Source: Formivibrio sp. (lineage in GTDB: Bacteria > Pseudomonadota > Gammaproteobacteria > Burkholderiales > Chitinibacteraceae). From it: 47,508 nucleotides of DNA. The stretch is from contig JARLJJ010000072.1 in assembly GCA_031291275.1 (NCBI GenBank), forward strand, positions 1 through 47,508, given 5' to 3'. Positions 25,391-34,900 of the stretch are shown piece by piece. The position numbers and the translations under genes are program-made. Below the pieces are notes generated by a model that saw nothing but the letters and a program-made list of their open reading frames with translations, was not told the origin of the DNA and ran no database searches. Each line of letters begins with the position of its first letter. Positions within the stretch are counted from its first letter, which is position 1.

Positions 25391-26518
25391 ATGAATCTAT
25401 GCCGCTCATTGATTGCTGTATCGATTGTTGCTTTAGTTGCTGGATGTGGTGTGACCAGTAATGCGCCTAAACCTGCGCCGTTGCCGGTTGTACAAAACAA
25501 GGCGTCTGTATTGATCGGTTGGCATCAGTCTTTGGGCAGTGCGTCCGGTTCGAGATTGCAACCTGCTGTGCGTGGCGATGCTGTCGCAGCGCTGAGCGGT
25601 GAAAAGAATCTTGTTTTTCTGGATGCCAAATCCGGAAGCGAGCGCTGGCAGGTTTCATTGCCGAGCCCGGCTGCCGGCGGGGTGGGGTTAGGTGATGATC
25701 TCGTGGTGGTCGGTACCCTGAAGGGCGAAATTTTGGCTTTTGGATGGGACGGCAAGCCGCGCTGGAATGCTCATGCGAGTAGTGAAGTACTTGCCCCTCC
25801 CGTGGTCGCAGGCTCCTTAGTGCTGGTACGTGGCGGTGATGGTCGCCTTACTGCTTATTCGGCTGCTGATGGTGCTGTGAAATGGATTTACACGCGGCAA
25901 CAGCCTGCATTGCAGTTGCGAAGTTTTGCTCCGCCTGTTGTTGCGGGCGATGTGGTGTACTACGGACAAGCCGGTGGTCGCCTGGCAGCGATAACTCTAA
26001 ACGATGGTCACGTTTTGTGGGAATCACAGGTGGCTTTGCCGCACGGTGTTTCCGAGATTGAACGCATCGCAGATGTGGTGGCTGCACCTGTTGTTCAGGG
26101 TGATCTAGTCTGTGCTGTGGCATACCAAGGCCGACTTGCCTGTTTTAATGTAAAGAATGGCGGATTGATCTGGTCGCGCGAAGTGTCCAGTTGGTCTGGT
26201 ATGGCTATGGATTCTAAGGCGGTCTACGTGACCGATGACAAGGGCCAAGTCATGGCTTATGAGCGCAGTAGTGGACGCAATTTGTGGCGGCAAGACAAAC
26301 TTGCTGCACGTGTTGTGAGTGGTCCGACCGTTATGGGTCGAACGCTGGTGGTCGGTGATTACCAAGGCTACGCGCATTTTATTGATACTGATGATGGCAG
26401 CTTTGTCGCACAGCAACCTACTGATGGTGGTGCCATTGTGGTTGCTCCGCAATTGGCGGGTGAGCGCTGGCTGATCCAGACGCAGAAGGGTGGCCTGTAT
26501 TTGATGGGCCTGAAGTAA
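25391..26518 (+). CDS. bamB: Outer-membrane assembly factor BamB (lipoprotein)
   Basis: The 375-aa lipoprotein subunit of the BAM complex helps insert beta-barrel proteins. The lipobox is LVAGCG (Cys about residue 19). The mature part is an eight-bladed PQQ-like beta-propeller with recurring units such as LVFLDAKSGSERWQ, LTAYSAADGAVKWIY, LAAITLNDGHVLWES and VMAYERSSGRNLWRQ. The frame is open upstream to 25241 inside yfgM, but the lipoprotein signal fixes the start at 25391. The yfgM-bamB-der order is conserved. Confidence 0.96.
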   Translation: MNLCRSLIAVSIVALVAGCGVTSNAPKPAPLPVVQNKASVLIGWHQSLGSASGSRLQPAVRGDAVAALSGEKNLVFLDAKSGSERWQVSLPSPAAGGVGLGDDLVVVGTLKGEILAFGWDGKPRWNAHASSEVLAPPVVAGSLVLVRGGDGRLTAYSAADGAVKWIYTRQQPALQLRSFAPPVVAGDVVYYGQAGGRLAAITLNDGHVLWESQVALPHGVSEIERIADVVAAPVVQGDLVCAVAYQGRLACFNVKNGGLIWSREVSSWSGMAMDSKAVYVTDDKGQVMAYERSSGRNLWRQDKLAARVVSGPTVMGRTLVVGDYQGYAHFIDTDDGSFVAQQPTDGGAIVVAPQLAGERWLIQTQKGGLYLMGLK

Positions 26519-26531
26519 GGAATATATTTAA

Positions 26532-27893
26532 ATGAAACCCACCATCGTCCTCGTCGGACGGCCGAATGTTGGCAAATCGACGCTTTTTAACCGGCTCACA
26601 AAAACCCGGGATGCGTTGGTGGCAGACATGCCAGGATTGACACGTGATCGCCATTTTGGGCATGGAAAGGTCGGTGATCGCCCTTATCTTGCGGTTGATA
26701 CCGGAGGATTTGAACCTGTCGTCGATGAAGGCATTATGTTCGAAATGGCTCGTCAAACCTTGCAAGCTATTGATGAAGCTGATGCGGTTATTTTTATCGT
26801 TGATGCTCGTTCGGGCATGACACCGCAAGACAAGATTATCGCCAATCGCTTGCGCCAGTTATCCTGCCCGGTTCGTGTTGCGGTGAATAAAGCGGAAGGG
26901 TTACGCGAGGACATTGTTGCTGCAGAATTCTTTGAATTGGGGTTGTGTGCTCCAACGGCAATTTCGGCTACGCATGGTGAGGGCGTTCGCAACCTGATTA
27001 ACGAGGTACTCTCAAATTTTCCGAAAGAAGAGGAAGAAGAGGAGACCAAGCATCCTAAGTTTGCCATTGTTGGGCGTCCCAATGTGGGCAAGTCCACGCT
27101 GGTTAATGCCATTTTGGGCGAAGAGCGTGTTATTGCGTTTGACCAGCCAGGGACTACGCGCGATTCAATTCATATCGATTTCGAACGCAATGGTGGAAAT
27201 TACACCATTATTGATACTGCGGGTGTGCGCCGGCGTGGCAAAGTAAACGATGCTATCGAGAAGTTTTCGGTGATCAAGACCATGCAAGCCATTGAGGATG
27301 CCAATGTTGCAGTGTTGGTGCTCGATGCTACGCAGGACGTGTCGGATCAAGATGCGAAGTTATCCGCTTTCGTTCTGGAAACAGGGCGTGCACTAGTGGT
27401 GGCTGTCAATAAGTGGGATGCCGCTGATCAAGAGCAAAAAGACCGTATCAAGCGCGAAATTGCTCGAAAGATGGCGTTCTTGGATTTTGCCAAGTTCCAC
27501 TATATTTCGGCTTTGGAAGGCAATGGAGTGGGCGATTTATTCGCTTCGATTGACCAAGCCTATGCTGCTGCCATGGTCAAGATTCCAACGCCGAAGCTGA
27601 CCCGTGCGTTGCAATTGGCGCTGGAACGGCAACAACCACCCTTGTCAGGCCGTGTCCGGCCAAAAATGCGTTATGCGCATCAAGGGGGATCGAATCCGCC
27701 TATTGTGGTTGTTCATGGCAATGCATTGGAACATGTGCCGGCATCTTATTGGCGTTATCTTGAACATGCCTTCATGAAAATGTTCAAGTTGCAAGGAACG
27801 CCTCTGCGGGTTCAATACAAACAAAGTGAAAATCCGTTTGAAGCAAAGGCTGAAAAAGAAAGATCCAAGAGAGTCCATCCGGGCAGAAGGTAA
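26532..27893 (+). CDS. der: Ribosome-assembly GTPase Der (EngA)
   Basis: The 453-aa protein has two tandem GTPase domains and a C-terminal KH-like domain, and is required for 50S maturation. The first P-loop is [12 protein letters not shown] near the N terminus and the second is [12 protein letters not shown] near bases 27069-27105. DTGGF and DTAGV are the switch-II motifs, and NKAE and NKWD the specificity motifs. A Glu-rich linker (KEEEEEET) joins the domains. AAGGAA precedes the ATG. Confidence 0.98.
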   Translation: MKPTIVLVGRPNVGKSTLFNRLTKTRDALVADMPGLTRDRHFGHGKVGDRPYLAVDTGGFEPVVDEGIMFEMARQTLQAIDEADAVIFIVDARSGMTPQDKIIANRLRQLSCPVRVAVNKAEGLREDIVAAEFFELGLCAPTAISATHGEGVRNLINEVLSNFPKEEEEEETKHPKFAIVGRPNVGKSTLVNAILGEERVIAFDQPGTTRDSIHIDFERNGGNYTIIDTAGVRRRGKVNDAIEKFSVIKTMQAIEDANVAVLVLDATQDVSDQDAKLSAFVLETGRALVVAVNKWDAADQEQKDRIKREIARKMAFLDFAKFHYISALEGNGVGDLFASIDQAYAAAMVKIPTPKLTRALQLALERQQPPLSGRVRPKMRYAHQGGSNPPIVVVHGNALEHVPASYWRYLEHAFMKMFKLQGTPLRVQYKQSENPFEAKAEKERSKRVHPGRR

Positions 27894-27993
27894 ACCCAAA
27901 AGGCATGCAGACTGTTTGATCTATCAGCTTTGCTGTACCATCACACAAGACCTCAAGCCAAAAATCCAGATAACAGCAAAATAGGAGAAAAAT

Positions 27994-28242
27994 ATGAGCG
28001 CCAAGGGGCAAATGCTGCAAGATCCATTTTTAAATGTCTTGCGTAAAGAACATGTGCAGGTTTCCATCTATTTGGTTAACGGAATCAAGTTGCAAGGCCA
28101 GATAGAATCATTCGATCAATACGTGGTTCTGCTGCGTAATACTGTGACGCAAATGGTTTATAAACATGCCATTTCGACAGTCGTGCCAGCACGCCCGGTT
28201 TCTATTCCGCATGAAGGTCAACAGGCTACGCCTGAAGCTTGA
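27994..28242 (+). CDS. hfq: RNA chaperone Hfq
   Basis: The 82-aa hexameric Sm-like protein pairs small RNAs with mRNAs. Sm1 covers [39 protein letters not shown], with the proximal-face Gln, Phe and Lys conserved. Sm2 contains YKHAIS for the 3'-oligoU pocket. The C-terminal tail is short (about 15 residues after PARPV), as is usual for betaproteobacteria. AGGAG stands 7 bases before the ATG. A 100-base gap separates it from der, and a terminator follows. Confidence 0.98.
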   Translation: MSAKGQMLQDPFLNVLRKEHVQVSIYLVNGIKLQGQIESFDQYVVLLRNTVTQMVYKHAISTVVPARPVSIPHEGQQATPEA

Positions 28243-28258
28243 ACAACGCCTGCCAGAA

Positions 28259-28291
28259 AAAACCCTGGAGGGTTGTGCCTTCCGGGGTTTT
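28259..28291 (+). terminator. Intrinsic terminator between hfq and hflX
   Basis: A 14-bp stem (AAAACCCTGGAGGG with CCTTCCGGGGTTTT, two G-U pairs) has a TTGTG loop and ends in TTTTGT. It lies 17 bases after the hfq stop and 40 bases before hflX, so it may lower expression of the GTPase and hflKC relative to abundant hfq mRNA. Confidence 0.8.
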
Positions 28292-28331
28292 GTCTTGATA
28301 AATTCTGTTTGTTCACTGAGTACGACGCTAT

Positions 28332-29453
28332 ATGTTTGATCGTCACAAGGGTGGTGATGCTGCGATCTTGGTTTGCCTTGATTTTGGCGAATTGGATTAT
28401 CGTGATGGCATCGAAGAGTTCATCCAGTTGGTCAAAAGCGCAGGCGTAACTCCGTTGGCTATGATTGAAGGCCGACGCCAACGACCAGATCCTGCATATT
28501 TCGCAGGTTCCGGCAAGGCGGAAGAAATTGCAGAGGCGGTGCGCGCGCATGGTGCCGAGTTGGTTATTTTCAATCACCAGCTCTCTCCGGCTCAGGAGCG
28601 AAATCTGGAGAAAGTAGTCCACTGTCGGGTACTTGATCGTACGACATTGATTCTTGATATTTTCGCGCAACGAGCACGTACGGCGGAAGGCAAGTTACAA
28701 GTTGAACTGGCGCAGCTTTCACATATTTCTACGCGCCTGATCCGGGGATGGACGCATCTTGAGCGTCAGAAAGGCGGGGTCGGCTTGCGTGGGCCGGGCG
28801 AGACTCAATTGGAAACAGACCGTCGATTGATCGGTACGCGAGTAAAACGTCTCAAGGACCAGTTGGTTAAACTACAGAAGCAGCGCGCCACTCAGCGACG
28901 TGCGCGAGTTCGTCGCAATGAATTTACTGTTTCAATTGTGGGGTATACCAATGCGGGAAAATCAACTCTATTTAACTCACTGACAAAAGCGCAGGCCTTT
29001 GCTGCAGACCAATTGTTCGCCACGCTGGATACAACATCACGCAAACTCTATCTCGACCAAGATCATTCTCTGATTCTTTCCGATACGGTAGGTTTTATTC
29101 GCCAGTTGCCGCATACATTAGTGGCGGCATTTCGTGCCACGTTGGAAGAAACGATAGAAGCGGATTTGCTGCTTCATGTGGTGGACGTCAATCATCCTTT
29201 GCGTGATATGCAGATACAAGAAGTGAACAAGGTGTTAACGGAAATTGGCGCAGATAATATTCGTCAATTAATGGTCTGGAACAAGATTGACCTTAAATGC
29301 CTCCCTGCCGGAATCGAGCGGGATGAATATGATAAAATCCATGCCGTGCGCGTCAGTGCTATAAATGGTGAAGGCATAGATTTTTTGCGGACCGCATTGG
29401 TCGAAGCGATGCCCCTCTTGGGGAAAACGAGGATACAGAATGAGTCAGAATGA
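28332..29453 (+). CDS. hflX: Ribosome-associated GTPase HflX
   Basis: The 373-aa GTPase can split stalled or hibernating 70S ribosomes, notably under heat stress. It has the N-terminal HflX domain (PDPAYFAGSGKAEEIAEAV), the linker RQKGGVGLRGPGETQLETDRR, the P-loop GYTNAGKSTLFN, switch II DTVGFIRQLP and NKID. Compared with E. coli HflX (426 aa) the C-terminal domain is shorter, as in many betaproteobacteria. Its 3' end overlaps hflK by 14 bases. Confidence 0.97.
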   Translation: MFDRHKGGDAAILVCLDFGELDYRDGIEEFIQLVKSAGVTPLAMIEGRRQRPDPAYFAGSGKAEEIAEAVRAHGAELVIFNHQLSPAQERNLEKVVHCRVLDRTTLILDIFAQRARTAEGKLQVELAQLSHISTRLIRGWTHLERQKGGVGLRGPGETQLETDRRLIGTRVKRLKDQLVKLQKQRATQRRARVRRNEFTVSIVGYTNAGKSTLFNSLTKAQAFAADQLFATLDTTSRKLYLDQDHSLILSDTVGFIRQLPHTLVAAFRATLEETIEADLLLHVVDVNHPLRDMQIQEVNKVLTEIGADNIRQLMVWNKIDLKCLPAGIERDEYDKIHAVRVSAINGEGIDFLRTALVEAMPLLGKTRIQNESE

Positions 29454-30633
29454 TCCGCAATGGGGGGGCGGTGGCAAGAATGATGGGCCTCCTGATCTTG
29501 ACCAAATTGTCCGTAATCTCGCCAGCCGTTTGAGTCGCTTTTTAGGGGGAGGGGATGGTAGTCCGAGCAATCCAGAGCCCAAGCCTTCCTCTGGATTCGG
29601 TCGGATGGGTTCGTCCGGTGTTGCTGTAATCATTTGTGGCCTGATCGTTCTCTGGGGGGCGTCTGGTTTCTTTGAAGTGGATGAGCGCGAGAATGCATTG
29701 ATTACGCGTTTTGGCCGTTATACCCATACGGTAGAAAATTCAGGGCTGCACTGGCGCTTGCCGTGGCCGATTGAACGAAGCGAAATTGTCAATGTAACGG
29801 AAATTCGTAGTCTTGAAGTGGGTGGCAAAGGAAGTGGGGCATCGGGGAACGATGAATCCACTATGCTGACCGGTGACCAAAACATTATTGAGGTGCAACT
29901 GGAAGTACAGTACAACCTCAAATCGGCATACGATTTTGTATTTAACAATCGTACGTCAGATCGTGATGGCAGAGATATCGTCAAGCAAGCTGCAGAAACG
30001 GCAATCCGCGAAGTGGTCGGCCGCAACAAGGTGGATTATGTTCTGAATGAAGGTCGTGGGAAAATTGCTGAGGACACGAAAGAACTGATTCAGGCATTGC
30101 TTGATCGTTATGGAATGGGAGTGCAGGTTTCTCGTGTAAATATTTCGGATATTCAACCGCCGGATCAGGTTCAGGCCGCTTTTACTGATGCGGTTAAAGC
30201 ACGGCAGGATCGAGCACGCTTGATCAACGAAGGCCGCGCTTATGCGAATGATGTGATTCCCAAGGCTAGTGGTACCGCAGCTCGCTTGACTCAAGAAGCT
30301 GAAGGTTACCGCCAGCGTGTGATTTCACAGGCAGAAGGCGATGCATCACGTTTCCGCCAAATTTTGACCGAGTATTCCAAGGCGCCACAGGTGACGCGTG
30401 ATCGGATGTATCTTGATGCCATGCAGCAGGTGTTCCAAAACACGACCAAGGTGTTAGTGGATCAAAAGGCTGGTAGCAATCTACTTTATTTGCCGCTCGA
30501 CAAGCTGATGCAGATGACAAATGCTGCTTCGCCGGCCTCTGCTGCTGCACCGCAGGAAGTTCCGCCGCAATCGGCGCCAGAAGCGCCTGCAATCGCCCGC
30601 ACTGCGCGTAATGTCGCACGTGACGGTCGCTAA
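29440..30633 (+). CDS. hflK: HflK, SPFH-domain modulator of FtsH protease
   Basis: The 397-aa protein has a Gly/Pro-rich cytoplasmic N terminus (QWGGGGKNDGPPDLDQI), one membrane helix (about residues 57-76, VAVIICGLIVLWGASGFF) and a periplasmic SPFH/band-7 domain (DERENALITRFGRYTHTVENSGLHWRLP). A long coiled region and a Pro/Ala-rich tail follow. With HflC it forms the large cage that encloses FtsH. It overlaps hflX and lies 11 bases before hflC. Confidence 0.97.
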   Translation: MSQNDPQWGGGGKNDGPPDLDQIVRNLASRLSRFLGGGDGSPSNPEPKPSSGFGRMGSSGVAVIICGLIVLWGASGFFEVDERENALITRFGRYTHTVENSGLHWRLPWPIERSEIVNVTEIRSLEVGGKGSGASGNDESTMLTGDQNIIEVQLEVQYNLKSAYDFVFNNRTSDRDGRDIVKQAAETAIREVVGRNKVDYVLNEGRGKIAEDTKELIQALLDRYGMGVQVSRVNISDIQPPDQVQAAFTDAVKARQDRARLINEGRAYANDVIPKASGTAARLTQEAEGYRQRVISQAEGDASRFRQILTEYSKAPQVTRDRMYLDAMQQVFQNTTKVLVDQKAGSNLLYLPLDKLMQMTNAASPASAAAPQEVPPQSAPEAPAIARTARNVARDGR

Positions 30634-30644
30634 GGAGGAACCCC

Positions 30645-31529
30645 ATGAACCGCATTTTACCTATCTTGGCTCTGATTCTTTTTGCCCTTTTCGCAGTGAG
30701 TTTGTCATTTTTTACGGTTGATCAGCGTCAGTATGCCGTTGTGTTTCAGTTCTCTGAAGCCGTGCGCGTGATTAAATCACCTGGATTTCATTTCAAGGTG
30801 CCTCTACTGCAGGAGGTTCGATATTTCGACAAGCGTATTCAAACTATCGATGAAAATGCTCCTGCACGAATTCAGACCATCGAAAAAATGAATGTCAAAG
30901 CTGATAGCTTTGTGAAGTTCCAGATAGTCGATGTAGAGAAGTACTATAAGGCAGTTGGCAATGATCCGCGCAAGGCAGTAGAGCGATTGCGTAATACGGT
31001 GAACAATATGCTGCGCGATGAATTTGGCAAACGGACCGTGCAGGATGTTATTTCTGGCAAGCGTGATGAAGTTATGGATTACGTACGAAAGGTTGCGGAT
31101 GCTGATGCTGCCCGTATCGGGTTGAGAGTTATAGATGTCCGGTTAAAGCGCGTTGAGCTTGAAGATAGTACGTTAAATTCTGTTTATGAACGGATGCAAT
31201 CCGAACGTAAAGCCGTGGCAAGCCAGCAACGAGCGGAAGGGTCGGCTGCTGCTGAGCAAATCAAGGCTGATGCAGATCGACAGCGCGAAGTCGTGCTCGC
31301 AGAGGCATACAATAAAGCCCAACAGATGAAAGGCGAAGGTGATGCCAAGGCGGCTGCTCTTTATGCTGAAGCCTATGGCAAAAATCCAGAGTTCTACACT
31401 TTCTACAAGAGCTTGGATGCGTACAAGCAGAGCTTTGGCAAGAAAAGTGATGTGCTTGTGGTGGACCCAAGTTCGGAATTCTTCAAGTACATGAAGAACC
31501 CGCGTGCGGGTAGCGTAAAAGTAAAATGA
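30645..31529 (+). CDS. hflC: HflC, SPFH-domain partner of HflK
   Basis: The 294-aa protein has an N-terminal membrane anchor (ILPILALILFALFAVSLSFF) followed by the SPFH domain starting DQRQYAVVFQFSEAVRVIKSPG. The characteristic coiled segment has ERMQSERKAVASQQRAEGSAAAEQI and the closing EFFKYMKNP. It is the obligate partner of HflK in the FtsH-regulating complex. AAGGAGG precedes the ATG. Its stop overlaps the next gene's ATG (ATGA). Confidence 0.97.
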   Translation: MNRILPILALILFALFAVSLSFFTVDQRQYAVVFQFSEAVRVIKSPGFHFKVPLLQEVRYFDKRIQTIDENAPARIQTIEKMNVKADSFVKFQIVDVEKYYKAVGNDPRKAVERLRNTVNNMLRDEFGKRTVQDVISGKRDEVMDYVRKVADADAARIGLRVIDVRLKRVELEDSTLNSVYERMQSERKAVASQQRAEGSAAAEQIKADADRQREVVLAEAYNKAQQMKGEGDAKAAALYAEAYGKNPEFYTFYKSLDAYKQSFGKKSDVLVVDPSSEFFKYMKNPRAGSVKVK

Positions 31530-31708
31530 GCAAGACGTTGCTGCTCGGATTGGCATTAATGCTGGTATTTGAAGGTGTTATGCCATTCACTGCTCCGGCA
31601 ACATGGAAAACCACAATGCGTCGGCTTTCTGAAATGAATGATTGGCAGATTCGTTTGATCGGATTCTGTACTTTGGTGGGCGGTATGCTTTTAGCCTTAT
31701 TTGCCTGA
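31526..31708 (+). CDS. DUF2065 small inner-membrane protein
   Basis: The 60-aa protein has two predicted membrane helices (TLLLGLALMLVFEGVMPFTAP and LIGFCTLVGGMLLALFA) joined by a basic loop with RLSEMNDWQIR. This is the whole DUF2065 (YjeT-like) domain. The family is almost always found directly after hflC in proteobacteria, suggesting a role with HflKC/FtsH or a shared envelope job, but its function is not established. The 4-base overlap with hflC indicates coupled translation. A strong hairpin follows. Confidence 0.93.
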   Translation: MSKTLLLGLALMLVFEGVMPFTAPATWKTTMRRLSEMNDWQIRLIGFCTLVGGMLLALFA

Positions 31709-31726
31709 CCCCGAAACCTGACTGAA

Positions 31727-31751
31727 AAGGCCCCGCCCCAAGCGGGGCTTT
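31727..31751 (+). terminator. Terminator-like hairpin just upstream of hisZ
   Basis: AAGGCCCCGC and GCGGGGCTTT form a 10-bp stem with one G-U pair and a CCCAA loop, ending in TTTGTG. It closes the hflKC-DUF2065 transcript but ends only about 10 bases before the hisZ ATG. The folded RNA would occupy the hisZ ribosome-binding region, so it may also act as an attenuator. Confidence 0.72.
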
Positions 31752-31761
31752 GTGTGAAATG

Positions 31762-32907
31762 ATGCGAAACTGGATACTGCCTGAATATATTTCTGACATC
31801 TTGCCGAATGAAGCGCGTCATCTGGAGCGCTTGCGTCGCAATATGCTGGATCTTTTTACCTGCTATGGTTACGAGCAAGTTATTCCACCTCTGGTCGAGT
31901 ATGTCGAGTCGCTTTTTACTCAGGAAGACAGTGCGCTTGATCTAAAAACATTCAAGTTGGTCGATGAGCTGACTGGTCGACAGATGGGCTTGCGTGCTGA
32001 TATCACGCCGCAAGTTGCGCGTATCGATGCGCATATCCTCAACCGTCAGGGCGTCACAAGACTTTGCTATGCCGGTTCCGTAGTCAATACCCGCCCGGAT
32101 GGCTTGCTGTCGAGTAGAGAGCCACGGCAAATTGGCGCAGAGATTTATGGTTGCGCTGAACTCGCTGCTGATGTGGAAATCATCGAGTTGATGCGTGCAA
32201 GTTTAGCGCTGGCTGGATTGGTAGAGCCTCGATTGGAAATTGGCCATATTGGCCTGTTTCATGCACTGGCGGATGCTGCTTCCTTGAATGGGAGTGCGCG
32301 CGAGGCACTTTTTGTCGCGTTGCAACAGAAGGACATGCCTGAGCTCGAGATGGCGGTAGCTGGGTTGTCACCAGCATTGCAACAAGGTTTTCTTGCGCTT
32401 CCCAATTGTTACGGAGGGGAAGAAGCGCTTCAACTTGCTCGAAAGAGTTTGCCTGTATTGCCTACAATTGTTGCCGCGCTGGATACCCTGGATGCACTTA
32501 ATGCCGTGCTGAAATTGCGTGGTATCGAGACCCGATATGACCTGGCAGAGCTACGCAGCAGCTATTACCATACCGGGTTGGTTTTTGCAGTTTATGCGCC
32601 AGGTTTTGCCAATGCAGTGGCTCGCGGTGGCCGGTATGACAGCGTTGGCGAGAAATTTGGTCGTTCGCGTCCGGCCACTGGTTTTAGTCTTGATTTGCGC
32701 GAACTGAGTCATTTGCCATATCCCGCAAGGCATCAGGGCGTGTTGGCGCCATCTGAAAATGACCCATCTCTGATCGATAAAGTGCGTGCGTTGCGTGCCG
32801 GTGGTGAGATGGTAATAGTCGATCTGGGCATTGCGCCAGATGAGGCTAGTTGTGATAGGAAACTGGTCAAAGTGGATGGAAGCTGGCAGATCGTCGCGCT
32901 GGTGTAA
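31762..32907 (+). CDS. hisZ: ATP phosphoribosyltransferase regulatory subunit HisZ
   Basis: The 381-aa HisRS-like protein binds the short form of HisG to give the active, histidine-sensitive first enzyme of histidine synthesis. The start MRNWILPEYISDILPNEA, the motif-2-like LCYAGSVVNTRP, EIYGCAELAADVEI and ARGGRYDSVGEKFGR are typical. The anticodon-binding domain of HisRS is missing, as expected. The start could be this ATG or the one immediately before it (31759); a TTG at 31750 lies inside the hairpin and is unlikely. The short HisG it requires is not in the window. Confidence 0.95.
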   Translation: MRNWILPEYISDILPNEARHLERLRRNMLDLFTCYGYEQVIPPLVEYVESLFTQEDSALDLKTFKLVDELTGRQMGLRADITPQVARIDAHILNRQGVTRLCYAGSVVNTRPDGLLSSREPRQIGAEIYGCAELAADVEIIELMRASLALAGLVEPRLEIGHIGLFHALADAASLNGSAREALFVALQQKDMPELEMAVAGLSPALQQGFLALPNCYGGEEALQLARKSLPVLPTIVAALDTLDALNAVLKLRGIETRYDLAELRSSYYHTGLVFAVYAPGFANAVARGGRYDSVGEKFGRSRPATGFSLDLRELSHLPYPARHQGVLAPSENDPSLIDKVRALRAGGEMVIVDLGIAPDEASCDRKLVKVDGSWQIVALV

Positions 32908-32918
32908 GTGTTTTCGCG

Positions 32919-32940
32919 GCCCGCCGTGGTCACGGCGGGC
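32919..32940 (+). terminator. Perfect hairpin between hisZ and purA
   Basis: GCCCGCCGTG and CACGGCGGGC form a perfect 10-bp stem with a 2-base GT loop, followed by TTTGTTGCGTTTT. It lies 12 bases after the hisZ stop and 36 before purA. The T run is interrupted, so termination may be partial and purA may depend on readthrough or its own promoter. Confidence 0.75.
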
Positions 32941-32964
32941 TTTGTTGCGTTTTGATTTGACTGA

Positions 32965-34272
<1,308 letters not shown>

Positions 34273-34303
34273 AACTGCCCGGTTTCAATACGACAGTAAA
34301 CGT

Positions 34304-34337
34304 AATGCCGTTCACATTAATAAATGTGAACGGCATT
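34304..34337 (+). terminator. Strong intrinsic terminator after purA
   Basis: AATGCCGTTCACATT and AATGTGAACGGCATT form a perfect 15-bp stem with a 4-base AATA loop, followed by TTA TTTG. It ends the large plus-strand cluster and can also serve the convergent receiver gene ending at 34387. Confidence 0.9.
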
Positions 34338-34386
34338 TTATTTGCAATATGCAGTAACGCGGACTGGGTAAACGTGTACTGAAAAT

Positions 34387-34818
34387 TTACACGGCGTTGT
34401 TATTCGGAGCTGCATTGATGGTAAGCCAATATCGTATGATGTTTTGCGCCGTTTCGGCAAAATCGGCGTAGCGCGCAGGTTTATGTACATAGCTGTTGCA
34501 ACCACTGGCTGAGCAAGCCGCCATGACCTGATCATCGGCGCAATTGGTATAGATAACGACAGGTATTCGCTGGGTCTGACTGTCATTACGAAGGCGTTGC
34601 AGGAAGCTGATGCTATCTATCTCGGGTTGGACAATATCCAGCAATATCAGATTTGGCATGATATGCGGATATCGTCCTGACTCTTGTAACCATTTAAGTG
34701 CATTGCTGCTATTTACTTGAACAACAGTTTCGGTATCCAGTCCTGTGCGTTCGATAGCCCGCAGTAACAAGGTCAATTCGTCTGGGTTGTCTTCGACCAA
34801 CAGGATGCGGTTTTTCAT
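34387..34818 (-). CDS. Single-domain response regulator
   Basis: The 143-aa protein is a receiver domain with no output domain. The acidic pocket is in LLVEDNPDE, the phospho-acceptor Asp in LILLDIVQP, the conserved Thr in VIYTNCADD and the Lys in YVHKPARY. The pattern (VEDNPDELTLLLRAI) is like Rcp1-type receivers that often partner phytochrome-like or hybrid kinases. It is adjacent to and codirectional with the EAL protein gene (82-base gap), suggesting a link to c-di-GMP signalling, but no kinase is nearby. Confidence 0.9.
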   Translation of the reverse strand: MKNRILLVEDNPDELTLLLRAIERTGLDTETVVQVNSSNALKWLQESGRYPHIMPNLILLDIVQPEIDSISFLQRLRNDSQTQRIPVVIYTNCADDQVMAACSASGCNSYVHKPARYADFAETAQNIIRYWLTINAAPNNNAV

Positions 34819-34900
34819 TGCGAGTGCTTCAGCCGGCGTGAATGTACACTCAGGATAGTCTGCAAGCTAAATTACGCAATTTGTTTCAAGAAAGGTTTTG

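Noticed and set aside
23455..32907. hisS and hisZ as a recent tandem duplication
   Set aside because: HisZ is an ancient HisRS paralogue without the anticodon domain. The two sequences here are highly diverged and have distinct known roles.
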